Assembly (NCBI GenBank): GCA_001574975.1
Contig: KQ965854.1
Span: forward strand, 49,836-113,835
Length of the DNA stretch: 64,000 nt
Source of the DNA: Gonapodya prolifera JEL478
Taxonomy: Eukaryota; Monoblepharomycota; Monoblepharidomycetes; Monoblepharidales; Gonapodyaceae
Direction of reading: 5' to 3'
A model generated the notes under the pieces. It ran no database searches and was not told the DNA's origin. It worked only from the letters and a program-made list of their open reading frames with translations. Positions 54,300 through 64,000 of the stretch are shown one piece after another; position 1 is the stretch's first letter; each line of letters begins with the position of its first letter. A program made the translations under genes and the position numbers.

Positions 54300-57280
54300 T
54301 ATACCGCGGTCAGATCAATAACAGTCCAAGAGATACTTCCACTTACTTGGGAAGAGTACATGCTATTGTAAATTGCAACATTCTGGCTTACCGTATCCGC
54401 GGTGAAGTAAATTTCCGTCGGCCGTGGAATAACGTGGAATCCATCAAAGTTGGACGACGCAGTTTTGGAAATCCACTCGTGATATGCATTTGAGGGAACA
54501 AGAGATGAGCGGGAGTTGTCCCCAACAGCTGTCGTAATTCCATTTGCAGTGAAGACGACCAGGGCATCTACGTTGAACAAACCTGTGGTGGGACAATGAC
54601 ATCGTTGACTTTTCTGGTCCTGTAAAGCGCGCACATACCCGTGATTGCAAGTGTGACGATGGACGCGGGTGAGAACCATGACGTCCCAACAAAACCCAAA
54701 CGGTAGGCCATGAAGAAGTTTGTCTGAATTTCAGACGTAACATCGTAGCTAAGGGAGAAGGTGAGTGCTCTTTGATGAAACAAAAAGGACAAGCGAGGAG
54801 AGCGTCCAATGATCACAGGGTCGCCGCATCAAGAGATTCTCATGAGTGAATGTATGAATGACCCAACTCACCCGATTCTGATTCGATGTCGAAGTCGTCA
54901 GATAAGCCACGAGAGGATCTAAGGCAAAGTCATTCGCGTGCATATTTTCCCAGATGTGAAAGATGGACTCACCGTCGGTCAAGTTGGTCCATTCGGTGGG
55001 GAAGCTTGAAGGCCAAGCATTTGTTCCAGATCCAAGCGGTTTCACACAGGTGTTAGGAACTGTGGAAGCTACCAATATGGGGAGCTTGCATCGCATTGTT
55101 CTGACCGCAGGGCCTTCAACGCGACTCACATGGTGTGACAGTCAATTGTGAAGGGGAGCTAATGTTTGCTAAATTCCGTTGCCTTGTACCGAACAAGGGA
55201 CAGTCAAACTTCAAACGGTTTGTTTTCAACTTGAGGAAGCTTTCTACCATTAAATGCGAACTTTGAGCCGCAAGAATTGTGGTCCTCAGTAACGGGCTAT
55301 TTTGAACATGTTTCATAACTTACCTCGAGTTTGAAATTCGATCCTGAAGCATATGATGGTCAGGTTAACGCGCAATTGGAACAAAATAATCACATTCAGT
55401 TACCCGCTGGTAGGCGGCTGTTCAGGTCATCTTGCCACAAGTAAATTGCTGCAACGTCTTCCGGTCGCACACGGAAAGCTTCACTTGAGTTCTAGTAGCT
55501 TGCGGTTGGCACGCTTTAATTGAAGGCCAATTTTGCCACTTTATCCTCACCGCAACATTCCGCGAATCACTCACAAGAACTCGTCAACTTACAGTTGAAA
55601 TATCGCTCTCCTGATGCCCTGGTAAAGCCTCCGTGTTCCCCATTGAATACAGATATGGTTGGCGAGGATGGAGGCAGATAACTTTCCGGATACTGTTTTC
55701 CGGTTTGGGAATGCGTGTCGTGAGAATGACAGACGCCCTCATGTCACTCACCACGTCGCAAAATTGAGATAGAATGATATGACCTAAACCTGACAGCCGT
55801 TCGGAAGCTGCGTCATGACACCGGTAGTCGTTTTGCTGGGGCCAGCTCCAAAGTACCCAACTGCAAACATGTTCGCCGAATCAACGATGGTTGCGGGATA
55901 GTGCCAGAGTCTGGAAAGCCCGTCAAAGCGCTTCAAAGGTTTCTGCGTTGCTAATGACTCACCCACTTGTGTTGACGGTGGCTGTAGTTGCAAGACCGGC
56001 GAGATCGGCAAACGTTGCGTTGAACGTGAGGGCTTCCGTCGTTCCCGTCCCAGATCCGGCTGCGCTGGTTCCGTCAGGCAATGTGGGGCCAGTTGCTAGA
56101 ACTATCCGACGGACGTTGTACGTGGACTCATAAGATTCAAACTGTTGCGAAAAGTTGACAAATCTCAATTGGACCCAGTTGCAACATTGACATCAAAATA
56201 CCAATGTAAGTTCGGTGGGAGAAAGGTTGTTCAGTGCCGACAATACTGCAATACTATAAGATTAACGGGGGAGAATTAAAAGGGTACGTGGGTGTAGAGA
56301 TTCAGATATTACCTGTAAAGTGGGTTTCCCGAACTGTCCAACAACGACGCTGGAGCCCCGACCGAGACTGTATACGGTATGCTGTAGCTCTCAAGACTTA
56401 CCTCTAATGCCCATGATAATGTCATCCATGTGCGCGATGTGCTGGAAATGGGCAAAGATACCTTCGTAAATGCGGCCTGCTACCGTAACCAGCAGAACGC
56501 GGTGACCGAGCTTGAATGACTTGGAGGGAGCGAGTGTGGAGGAGGAAGACGTCATTGTTTCGGATGATGTCATGCTAAGTGTTGATTCTGTCGTCGATGA
56601 TGCTAACAATGAGGTTATACCAAGTGGTAATTCTGTCGTAGGTGATGATACCGATGAAGTAGCACTAGGGTTGAGTCTGTTGTCGCGGCAGATGAAGAAG
56701 CGATCGATGGCGGGGAAGACGTTCTAGTGCCAATGATTTTTGATGAGATGCCGACGTCAAGTGTTGTACACCCACGATGCTGCAGATGAAGAGGATTCTC
56801 CCGTTATGCTTAGACTGAAGCACTTATTAGAAGATAGCTTTTCATAAGGAGTGTCGAACACTTAACTTACACCGTAGTCGTCGAGGAAACAGACGGCTCC
56901 GCGGTGGTTGAGAATTGCCAGCGGTTGTGGCCGGTACGTACTTTCATAGAATGTTTAGCCTGCAATGACAGGAACCTTCACATGATCGCTCACGCATGTG
57001 CAACCGGTGGCATTCCAGTAGCTCCACGCCACGGAGTTCTGGTCCATCACGCCCTAACTCGTCACGAACCCGTTCAACATTCGGATCCCGAACGCCGAGA
57101 CCAAACTTGAACAGATAAACTTTGACGTACGCATTAGTGCTATTGCTGAGTGGGAAAATGGGACGGTATGTGGATGGGATGGTGGCGCACCATTGGGCAG
57201 GTGTTGTAGCAGTGGGATCAGGAGTGCGACTACGCAGAGCCCGAGTGTTTTTCTCAGGGCTCGCATGACGAACTGCACTC
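54300..57280 (-). CDS. Putative multi-exon membrane or secreted receptor-like gene, unknown family
   Basis: Minus-strand exons, from 5' to 3', carry: a hydrophobic start (LRKTLGLCVVALLIPLLQHL), ATIPSTYRPIFPLSNSTNAY and KVYLFKFGLGVRDPNVERV; RVLLVTVAGRIYEGIFAHF with HIAHMDDIIMGIRG; ESYESTYNVRRIVLATGPTL; SRLWHYPATIVDSANMFAVG; GTNAWPSSFPTEWTNLTDGE and HIWENMHANDFALDPLVAYL; a membrane-like YDVTSEIQTNFFMAYRLGFV, TSWFSPASIVTLAITGMCALY; and ALVVFTANGITTAVGDNSRS. The pattern is an N-glycosylated extracellular region (NSTNAY, NFSQ, NATF) plus at least one membrane span. Some exons share frames poorly and full junctions were not resolved; a sensor or transporter-like role is only a guess. It could also be two genes. 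Confidence 0.35.
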
Positions 57281-57766
57281 TTGGTATGTGTAAATGTTGT
57301 CGAAAAACAAAGAAGGGTGCGATATGACGTTTGTGCGAAGTGCTGCCTGTAGCCTTGATCGGACGACTTCCCTTTCATAAGTCAAGCGAAGACGGCAGGA
57401 GAGTCCGCGAGTTTGATATTGACACCTTTAAACGACGGCCCTCATTCGGACAGGAGTATTGGCCAATGATCGTTTTTACTGTAGCGTTGTGACCAAGGAG
57501 TGCCACGATCACACCGGAAGGCCACACTGGGCACATATGAGTCATACACTCGAGTTTGAGTCGGACAGAGTGCGAAGGAATTTCATTTGAGAGAGAAGTC
57601 ACGGATTCAGTTCCGTTCCGTATTCAATGAATAAATCTGCTGTACAATGATGGTAGCTTGAAGTCTCTCTTCGAAATCACGCCAAAGCTCGACCAGAAGT
57701 GTAAAATATCCGTAGATTCAGGACTGTGTCATTGCCTAAGGTCCACATGAACGTCACTCAATCAAG
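57281..57766. other. Intergenic, nothing recognised
   Basis: Contains a 75-codon minus-strand frame (57602-57375) without family features. 3' flank of the mL58 gene. Confidence 0.4.
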
Positions 57767-58285
57767 TCACCACCGTTCCTTCTTCCGTATCCGGTCCAGA
57801 ATCGCCACCTGTCTGTGAAACGTAGAGTTGATAAACTGGCGATCCCTTTCGTTCTCCACCTTTATTCTCCTCTCAGATCCCGGCGGGAGGGGCGCGAGGG
57901 CGAGAACTTTTGGTGGTGGTACACCAAACTTCTTCGCGAGGGCTCCCACGGTCCACGTGTCCGGGTCTGACTGTCTCAGCCGACGCATCTCCGCAATCTG
58001 GTCTCCCGTCAGCACGACGCTCGCATCGTACTTGCGCCAGCGGGAGGGGAGTGCGGGAGGGAGTTGGGATGGGTCCGTTATGGGTGCAGCGGGGTGCTTT
58101 CGATGTATGAAGAGGGAGCCATCAGGAAGAGTGACTCGCGGTGTGTCGACTGGGATGTCGCGGGAGTAGTGATGTTTAGAACGGAGTTGGGAGAACGATG
58201 GGGCGATGTTGGAAAGAATTGATGGGATCGGGAAGACGGAAGCCGGATTTCGTACAAACACCGCCAAATGGCTGGACGAGTTCAT
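57767..58285 (-). CDS. Mitochondrial large-subunit ribosomal protein mL58 (Mrpl20-like)
   Basis: 172 residues, single exon, ATG at 58285 (MNSSSHLAVFVRNPASVFP), whose basic, hydroxylated start fits a mitochondrial presequence. The body has LRSKHHYSRDIPVDTPRVTL, RWRKYDASVVLTGDQIAEMR, DPDTWTVGALAKKFGVPPPK and the basic end DRIRKKERW, as in fungal Mrpl20/mL58. This protein is specific to fungal mitoribosomes, which supports a fungal source. It is divergent from UNC-50, with 158 bp between the start codons. Confidence 0.85.
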   Translation of the reverse strand: MNSSSHLAVFVRNPASVFPIPSILSNIAPSFSQLRSKHHYSRDIPVDTPRVTLPDGSLFIHRKHPAAPITDPSQLPPALPSRWRKYDASVVLTGDQIAEMRRLRQSDPDTWTVGALAKKFGVPPPKVLALAPLPPGSERRIKVENERDRQFINSTFHRQVAILDRIRKKERW

Positions 58286-58443
58286 CTTGACGGTGATGGT
58301 GCCAGGTGGTTGTGCTCTGTTCACTGGCTGGACTTGTCACGCAAATGAAAGAATCGAAATGTAGTAACAAACCCAAAGACCACAGCAACTACACTTTTAT
58401 TTGAATTGCAATCAATCACAACCGTCACCATTTCCATGCCCGT

Positions 58444-59732
58444 ATGACATCGCGCCACGCTCACATGACAACGGGCTTTTCAATGGCAACAGCTGGCGCA
58501 CTCGCGACGCCTTCGTCCACTCCACCCCTTCGCCAACAACGATACTCACCCATCCCTCCCTCCCCTCCCGACGTATTCAATGGCATGATACCGACTCCAG
58601 CCTCGGCGAGGGGGAGACGGAGGCGAACAGGCACTGGGATCGTCGAGTACATTCGTCGCGTTTTCAACGTGCAGCAAATGGACTTTGAATTCGCGCTGTC
58701 GCAGATGTTCTACGTCTGCGTGTCCCCCATGAGAGTGTGCGTAAGGACGATCGCGTTGGCGACTTGTGAGTCAGGCATTGACTAATGGTTGCGTGGGCTT
58801 TGGAACATTTTCAGTTACCGAAATATCTACTACCATAAACGTGGGTGTCCAAGAAGCTTGGCCCCCTCTTCAACGCTCCTTTGTTTACCTGCATGGTCGT
58901 CTCCCTTTAGAAACAAAGAACCAATGGGCGCGGGACGACCCTGCCTTCGTCGTCGTTCAGAGCGCGCTACTCAGCAGTATGTCGTGGCACCTTTCATACA
59001 AAACAAAACACCCACCAACTGCTTGCTTCCTCAGTAATTGCCATTGCGTACAGCATAGCCTACAGAGTGGGGTTCCTGGGAACCCTGAAGCTCATGTTCT
59101 TCATGGTCGCAGTAGACTATTTGCTGGTTGGAGCTGGGGTAGCGACTGTCAACTGGTCAGTACACATCCCCACGCCATTCCAACGTCGCCACAGCTTACT
59201 CCTCCTCTTCTCTTGGTGGCGCTGCCGCTCCCTACATTCACTCCTCGACCCCACACACTCTCCGGCGTCCCTTTGCCTCCCAGGCTCTTCACCAACCGCG
59301 TCCTGATCGCCCAACCCCTGTTGCACTCAGTCCGACAACAAGTGGAATGGGCGTACTGCTTCGACGTCCACTGCAACGCCTTCTTCCCGCTCTCCCTCGC
59401 CACCTACGTCGTGCAGTTCTTCTTCCTCCCCATCGTCACCAGGCAGGGCTGGGTTGCCGCCTTTGTGGGGAATACCCTCTACGGGGGAGCAGTGGGGTAC
59501 TACCTCTACGTCACCTTTTTGGGATACAACGGTGAGAGAAGGGCCCGTCACGTGTTTCTTGAGGTTCCCATTCCCTGGCCCACTCACAACAATTTCATAA
59601 GCGCTCCCTTTCCTTCGTCACCAAACGATTTTCCTATACCCGATAGCGCTGATATGCGCAGCCTGGATAGTCTGCGTTGCGCTCGGATTCAACGTAGCAG
59701 CATTCGTGCTGGGCGTATACTTTGGTACTTGA
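58444..59732 (+). CDS. UNC-50 family Golgi membrane protein
   Basis: Multi-pass Golgi protein required in animals for receptor trafficking and conserved in yeast (Gmh1). Six exons (58444-58736, 58815-58840, 58911-58976, 59035-59155, 59284-59531, 59602-59732) sum to 885 bp, or 294 residues, all in phase. Family blocks are VFNVQQMDFEFALSQMFYVC, the joined VYRNIYYHKQTKNQWARDDP, AIAYSIAYRVGFLGTLKLMF, VDYLLVGAGVATVNW, VEWAYCFDVHCNAFFPL, FVGNTLYGGAVGYYLYVTFL with GYNALPFLRH, and LGFNVAAFVLGVYFGT. About 65 N-terminal residues are a low-complexity extension. This is the intact parent of the truncated copy at 9.4 kb. Confidence 0.95.
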
Positions 59733-60261
59733 GTTGGTACTTGAGAAGAGACTGGGACGCTATGGACGTATGAACCTATCGATGGTTGTCGGCTTCGCTT
59801 GGGCGCGAACTGGCAACGACGCAAGCACAAGAGTGTTGTTTTTGCACACCTGGTAGCTCGAAATCTAGCATACAAAAGTAATTACGGTATTAGCACGAAG
59901 TGGTCAAAGCAGTTTGACGTTTCTGCAGAGTCACAGTTGTCAGTCAGTGAATGGGTGGGGTGGCCACCATTTTTGCGAAGAACTGGTCAGTTTCACCTCC
60001 CCAACGTCCCACCCCATCGCCCCGTCCATCTCCCCCACTTTCCTGCGCTTTTCGACTCGCTGTGGACACTTGCCATACCAGATCCCAACGGCGCCTCACC
60101 TTTGAGACTTCCAATTCCCCAACCAGTTGCGCCGTCCTGATTCTCGCGAAATCCGAAGACGATGAGCGCTCAGGCACAAAAACCGAATGAAGCTGAGACG
60201 CAAGAAGAGGATATGGGTGGACCGGTTCCAGTGCAGAAGCTAGAAGTGAGTGATTCGCACC
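58630..60261 (+). repeat. Source segment of the UNC-50/RAD51 duplication
   Basis: The matching partner of 9408-13020. Similarity begins in UNC-50 exon 1, runs to just after its stop, breaks off, and resumes at about 60025 through RAD51 exon 1 to 60261. Confidence 0.85.
59733..60161. promoter_or_regulatory. UNC-50 to RAD51 intergenic region, RAD51 promoter side
   Basis: 429 bp with no gene. The last 137 bp (from CCATCTCCCCCAC) is also kept in the 12.8 kb copy. It holds a pyrimidine-rich stretch but no damage- or cell-cycle box that could be named. Confidence 0.45.
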
Positions 60262-61875
60262 ATGGTTGGTTGAGGGCCGGAAGTCACGTTCTCCGCCATC
60301 GGTCGGTGGATCGATTGGCGAAGGGAGCTTGCGCTTTGACGCAGCTATGGAAACACCTCGCCTAAGTGCCACCGGTGGCCGTTTGTTGGCTGGAATGACA
60401 GTGTGTTGTGCAATGCGTGGTCTTCACCAATGCTTGCTGTCCCATTGGCACTCAGGAGTTTGGAATTCACTCTTCGGACATTAAAAAACTTGTAGAGAAT
60501 GGATTTTACACGTAAGTTAGCCCCAGGGCTCAATCCCGACACCGCGTACTTCATTATTTTACTCTAACAGAGTGGAGTCTGTCGCGTTCGCCACGAAGAA
60601 GAAGCTCTGTGAGATAAAAGGACTGTCGGAGCAGAAGGCGGAGAAGATTCTCTCGGAAGGTGAGCGTCTCGCCGGGGATCAATTAATCGCGGGATACGGA
60701 TGAGGAAACAAGAACATGAGCAGCCACCTGGGGACAAGGAAGTCATCTACCTTTCTGAATCGTCGATATTTTCCCCCACCAGCCTCAAAAATTGTTCCCA
60801 TGGGCTTCACTACGGCGTCGGAGTTCTACGAAAGAAGGGCGGAACTGGTTTGCTTGACGACGGGGTCCAAGGAGCTCGACAAACTTCTCGGAGGAAGTGA
60901 GTGCATGCCACTCAATCTTGCGCTAGCTACGTACTAACAGATTGTTGTTGCGATAAGATGGAATCGAGACCGGTTCCATCACAGAACTGTTTGGCGAGTT
61001 CCGAACAGGAAAGACTCAAATATGCCACACACTGGCTGTCACTTGCCAAGTAAGCACAGTTCCAGCTTTGCCGATGAGTCCCGTCTTCACTGTCCGCGAC
61101 CAGCTGCCGGCAAGTATGGGTGGAGGGGAGGGCAGATGCCTTTACATCGATACCGAGGGTACTTTCCGACCGGAACGGCTGCTCGCAGTCGCTCAGAGGT
61201 GATTTTGTTGTAACGAATGTGTTAGGCAGTGATCCCACTGAAGTTTTGAAACGACACAAGGTATGGACTAAATCAGGACGAAGTTCTTGACAACGTTGCG
61301 TACGCAAGAGCCTACAACACGGATCACCAAATGGCCTTGTTGGTGCAAGCCGCGCAGATGATGAATGAGTCGAGGTGGATATCATTCGATGAGCGCTCGA
61401 GCCTCCGCCCTTTCACTGATAAGTCTGTTTCAGATTTTCTCTTCTAGTCGTCGATTCCGCCACGGCGCTGTACCGGACAGATTATTCGGGTCGGGGAGAG
61501 CTCGCTGCGCGACAGACCCACTTGGCTAAGTTCTTGAGAGCGCTACAGAAGATTGCTGACGAGGTTCGTCCTAACAACGTCACGCCGCCTGAACACGATG
61601 ATCAAATTTTTTCGTCTGTACCTCAGTTCGGTGTTGCTGTCGTTATCACGAATCAGGTCGTCGCTCAGGTCGATGGAGGGGCGGCTATGTTCAATCCAGA
61701 CCCCAAGAAACCTATCGGAGGTAACATCATGGCCCACTCGTCCACAACACGGTTGTCGCTGAGGAAGGGCCGAGGAGAAACGCGAATCGCAAAAATATAT
61801 GACTCCCCGTTGTTACCGGAAGCAGAAGGTATGTTTGCGATCAATGCAGACGGCATTGGCGATGCCAAGGAATAG
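60162..61875 (+). CDS. RAD51: RAD51 recombinase
   Basis: Forms ATP-bound filaments on single-stranded DNA and catalyses strand exchange in homologous recombination. Nine exons (60162-60245, 60456-60511, 60571-60659, 60783-60896, 60958-61049, 61104-61198, 61261-61374, 61434-61563, 61627-61875) sum to 1023 bp, or 340 residues, the standard size. Seen are the N-terminal helix-hairpin-helix ([33 protein letters not shown]), [26 protein letters not shown], Walker [26 protein letters not shown], Walker [13 protein letters not shown], loop 1 [12 protein letters not shown], loop 2 [15 protein letters not shown] and the end [16 protein letters not shown]. It is complete. It converges with RPF1, 131 bp away. 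Confidence 0.98.
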
Positions 61876-62006
61876 AGTGATGTGGGATTTATACCATGCA
61901 ATACCTTTTCGGTTCACAAACATGTATATTTGATATCAATATGCACTGAGTAGAAATGTTATGTAATTGGTTTAACAATTGTGAACGAGTTGAGTGAAAA
62001 AAGAAA

Positions 62007-63295
62007 TCACAAAAAGAATCGTTTGCGGCTGGTGTCCATCTCGGGCTTTGGAAAACAACAAGCATAATGAGGTGAGAGGTGCAGCAAATGGCGATCGATC
62101 AAAACATTGAACGAACCTTATGCTTCCACTCGTATTCACCGAACTTCGTGTCAAATGTCCCTTTTTGTAACCACCGCAGTTTCAAGGTGAATCTAGGCCC
62201 GAGCTCCTGCAAGTCAACCTTTTTTCCATCTTTGAATATATATCTTGTGGAAGGGAGTGCCTTTGTCAGAGAACGGAGACAGATCCACATCGCACTTGTG
62301 CTCTCACCGGTGTCTTCGAAAGAAGATGAAATCTCGTTGGTTGTGCAGCGTGCACACCTGTCGTCCTTTGAACTCCGGAACGGTAGGAAACAGCGCGGCG
62401 AACATCCGTCCAACTGTGTGACCCAATCGCGTGTTGAAGTTGTTGAGGATAAGCTCGGGCTTGTGAGGAGTAGAGCGTCCGTGATTCGCGATATCCTTCG
62501 AGAGACGGATAGATGTGAGTTTGAAGTAAGCGGTGGGGCCATGTGGGAGGTGAATAAGTGTAATTGCGTCTGTCGGCAAACGTGTTAACCATATCGCACG
62601 GTGCAGTGAAATATCGTACTCACTGGGTACTTTCTTATCCTCGTTTATGATCATCAAGTCCGTGTAGTCCTTCTGTACTGCCAATTGGACGAGCTTCTTC
62701 ACCTCCTCCGTTGACCCACGTTTCACAAAGGTGCTGTTGGGAAACACGTCGCAGAGCTCGTTGGAAAGTTCGTACACCTCCTACACCAAGCATTTTCTTT
62801 GCGTAAGTACGTGGTGATTCTGGCGTCGCACGTTATTGAAGCCGCACCTTCGACGGTCGACGATTGGTTGTCACAAGAAGCTTTGGTTGGACTCCGTCCC
62901 GGAAGTAGGACGCAAACTCGTCTATTTCTTCATCCTTGAACACCTTAGGTAGACGAGTGAGGGAGTTCTTCAGCTTTGATTACTGGGAAAGCGCTCGCCA
63001 ACTGGCAACTCACTTCTTCATCCAATCCAACGATCGTTTCGTCAAACTCCCGTGTGTTCTCGAGGGTATTTGGGACATTCTTCTTCAGCCTCTCTTCTTT
63101 GAGCTCCGGATTCTCCTTCTCGTCCTTCTTCGTCTGCATCCTCGCCTTCAACTTGGCCCGTCGTTTTTCCGATTTGATCTTGTGAAAGACCTCTTCTCTC
63201 TTCATTTTGTTCCGAATCTGGGAGGGCATGACACGAGATGATGTGCCCATGTCCTTTGGAGGCCCATCGGGCACGGCAGGTGGGTTCTTGGGCAT
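62007..63295 (-). CDS. RPF1: RPF1, Brix-domain ribosome biogenesis factor
   Basis: Nucleolar factor for 60S subunit assembly (27S pre-rRNA processing). Starts at 63295 ([17 protein letters not shown]) and ends [12 protein letters not shown] with TGA at 62007. A basic N-terminal helix ([20 protein letters not shown]) leads to [20 protein letters not shown], then the Brix domain: [109 protein letters not shown] and [20 protein letters not shown]. Six exons with introns of 50-80 bp. All blocks of the family are present. Confidence 0.95.
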
Positions 63296-64000
63296 AAAAA
63301 CGTTTTCTCTTTAAAGTGGAGCGAAATTGGTTGCTTGACTGACTTCATTTATTTGGTCCGACCACAGGAGCACCTCACCACAAATATCATTCTTCAAGCC
63401 CAAGAACTTTTAGAAGTTTTCAGAGACATTTACAAGGCGCCAACCCAACAGCAGCCTTGCATAACATTGCAAAATAATGAAGATTATTGAAAACATGTAA
63501 TGCCAAATTTTGAATACAATTAGAAGTCGAGCTACGCATCAAACGGTCGCACGGTATGGTGAAGTTAGTGAACCGCGAAGTGAACTGTTCGCGACCGCGA
63601 GGATGGGACTGGTCCATCTGCAGTCTCGCGGTCCCCAGGACACGCCAGCGGGAGGCCGTTCACGTGGTATCCCTAAACGACGCCAACTTACCTCGCAACC
63701 AAACCCCACCCACCCTTGATCACCTCCGATCCATTCCTTGCTCCCACGGACAAGAATCTACCCCCCAAAAAAGTACGTTCGTTTCAGTCCATTTATCTGA
63801 CACCTGCACAGAGCCCGAGAGCGTTACTTATGGAGGAAGTCATTGCAAATGAATTTTTGCGCAACTTACCACTTCAACTTTCCCTCCACTCTTTACACTC
63901 CCGCCCCAGGGTATCCGCCCCAACCTACCCCTCCTCCGGCCAGGACGCTTCAACCACATCTCCAGTCGGCTGTTACCCCGACCAGTCACCACCGCACAAG
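63296..64000. other. Window end, no gene assigned
   Basis: A minus-strand block at about 63870-63998 (RLEMWLKRPGRRRGRLGRIP, WGGSVKSGGKVEV) ends at a GTAAGTT donor and could be an exon of a gene beyond the window. The plus strand reads proline-rich there. Neither is recognised. Confidence 0.3.

Noticed and set aside
63540-63620. Possible tRNA or structured RNA around TCGCG inverted repeats
   Set aside because: No A-box/B-box pair and no cloverleaf could be drawn.

Overview
This is nuclear DNA of a fungus. Genes are compact and rich in short introns (mostly 50-75 bp, GT..AG). The gene set includes HSP104, a fungal-type mitoribosomal protein mL58, a GH18 chitinase, a chitin-deacetylase-like CE4 enzyme, a fused HyuA-HyuB oxoprolinase and a TLDc protein. 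A TMCO3-type antiporter, a tyrosine-kinase-like (TKL) kinase remnant and a RING-TRAF protein suggest an early-diverging (chytrid-like) lineage rather than an ascomycete or basidiomycete. That placement is inference.

Layout. 0-1.3 kb: 3' end of a CPA2 antiporter. 1.9-5.8 kb: tandem quinone-oxidoreductase genes, one decaying. 7.1-7.3 kb: a U2 snRNA gene with TATA box. 8-13 kb: an accessory zone with a kinase remnant, a 5'-truncated UNC-50 copy, a RING-TRAF-propeller gene and a dead RAD51 exon. 13.6-16.9 kb: HSP104 behind a perfect heat-shock element. 17-27 kb: poorly conserved genes (CBM21-like, a RecB/Cas4-like nuclease, MYND, methyltransferase, a secreted protein and its remnant paralogue, an ankyrin-SH3 remnant). 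27.8-30 kb: a homeobox gene whose intron carries an array of GC-rich mini-hairpins. 32.7-36.3 kb: TLDc gene. 37-40.6 kb: chitinase and chitin deacetylase side by side. 40.8-42.4 kb: F-box/LRR gene. 42.5-49 kb: amidase remnant divergent from the oxoprolinase. 49-50.5 kb: dead fumarate reductase. 52-53.5 kb: TauD-type dioxygenase. 54-57 kb: receptor-like gene of unknown function. 57.7-63.3 kb: a conserved housekeeping block (mL58, UNC-50, RAD51, RPF1).

The main architectural point is that the UNC-50/RAD51 junction at 58.6-60.3 kb is repeated in damaged form at 9.4-13.0 kb, with a 2.3 kb RING-TRAF gene lying in the middle of that copy. Healthy housekeeping genes alternate with freshly decaying duplicates (quinone reductase copy A, UNC-50 copy, RAD51 exon, secreted-protein paralogue, fumarate reductase, amidase), so this region appears to gain and lose gene copies often.

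The strongest candidates for something undescribed are the hairpin array in the homeobox intron (loops of the GNA type throughout), the interrupted segmental duplication, and the orphan RecB/Cas4-like nuclease locus. Exon joins were worked out by eye from frame and splice signals. Where they could not be closed, the entry says so.
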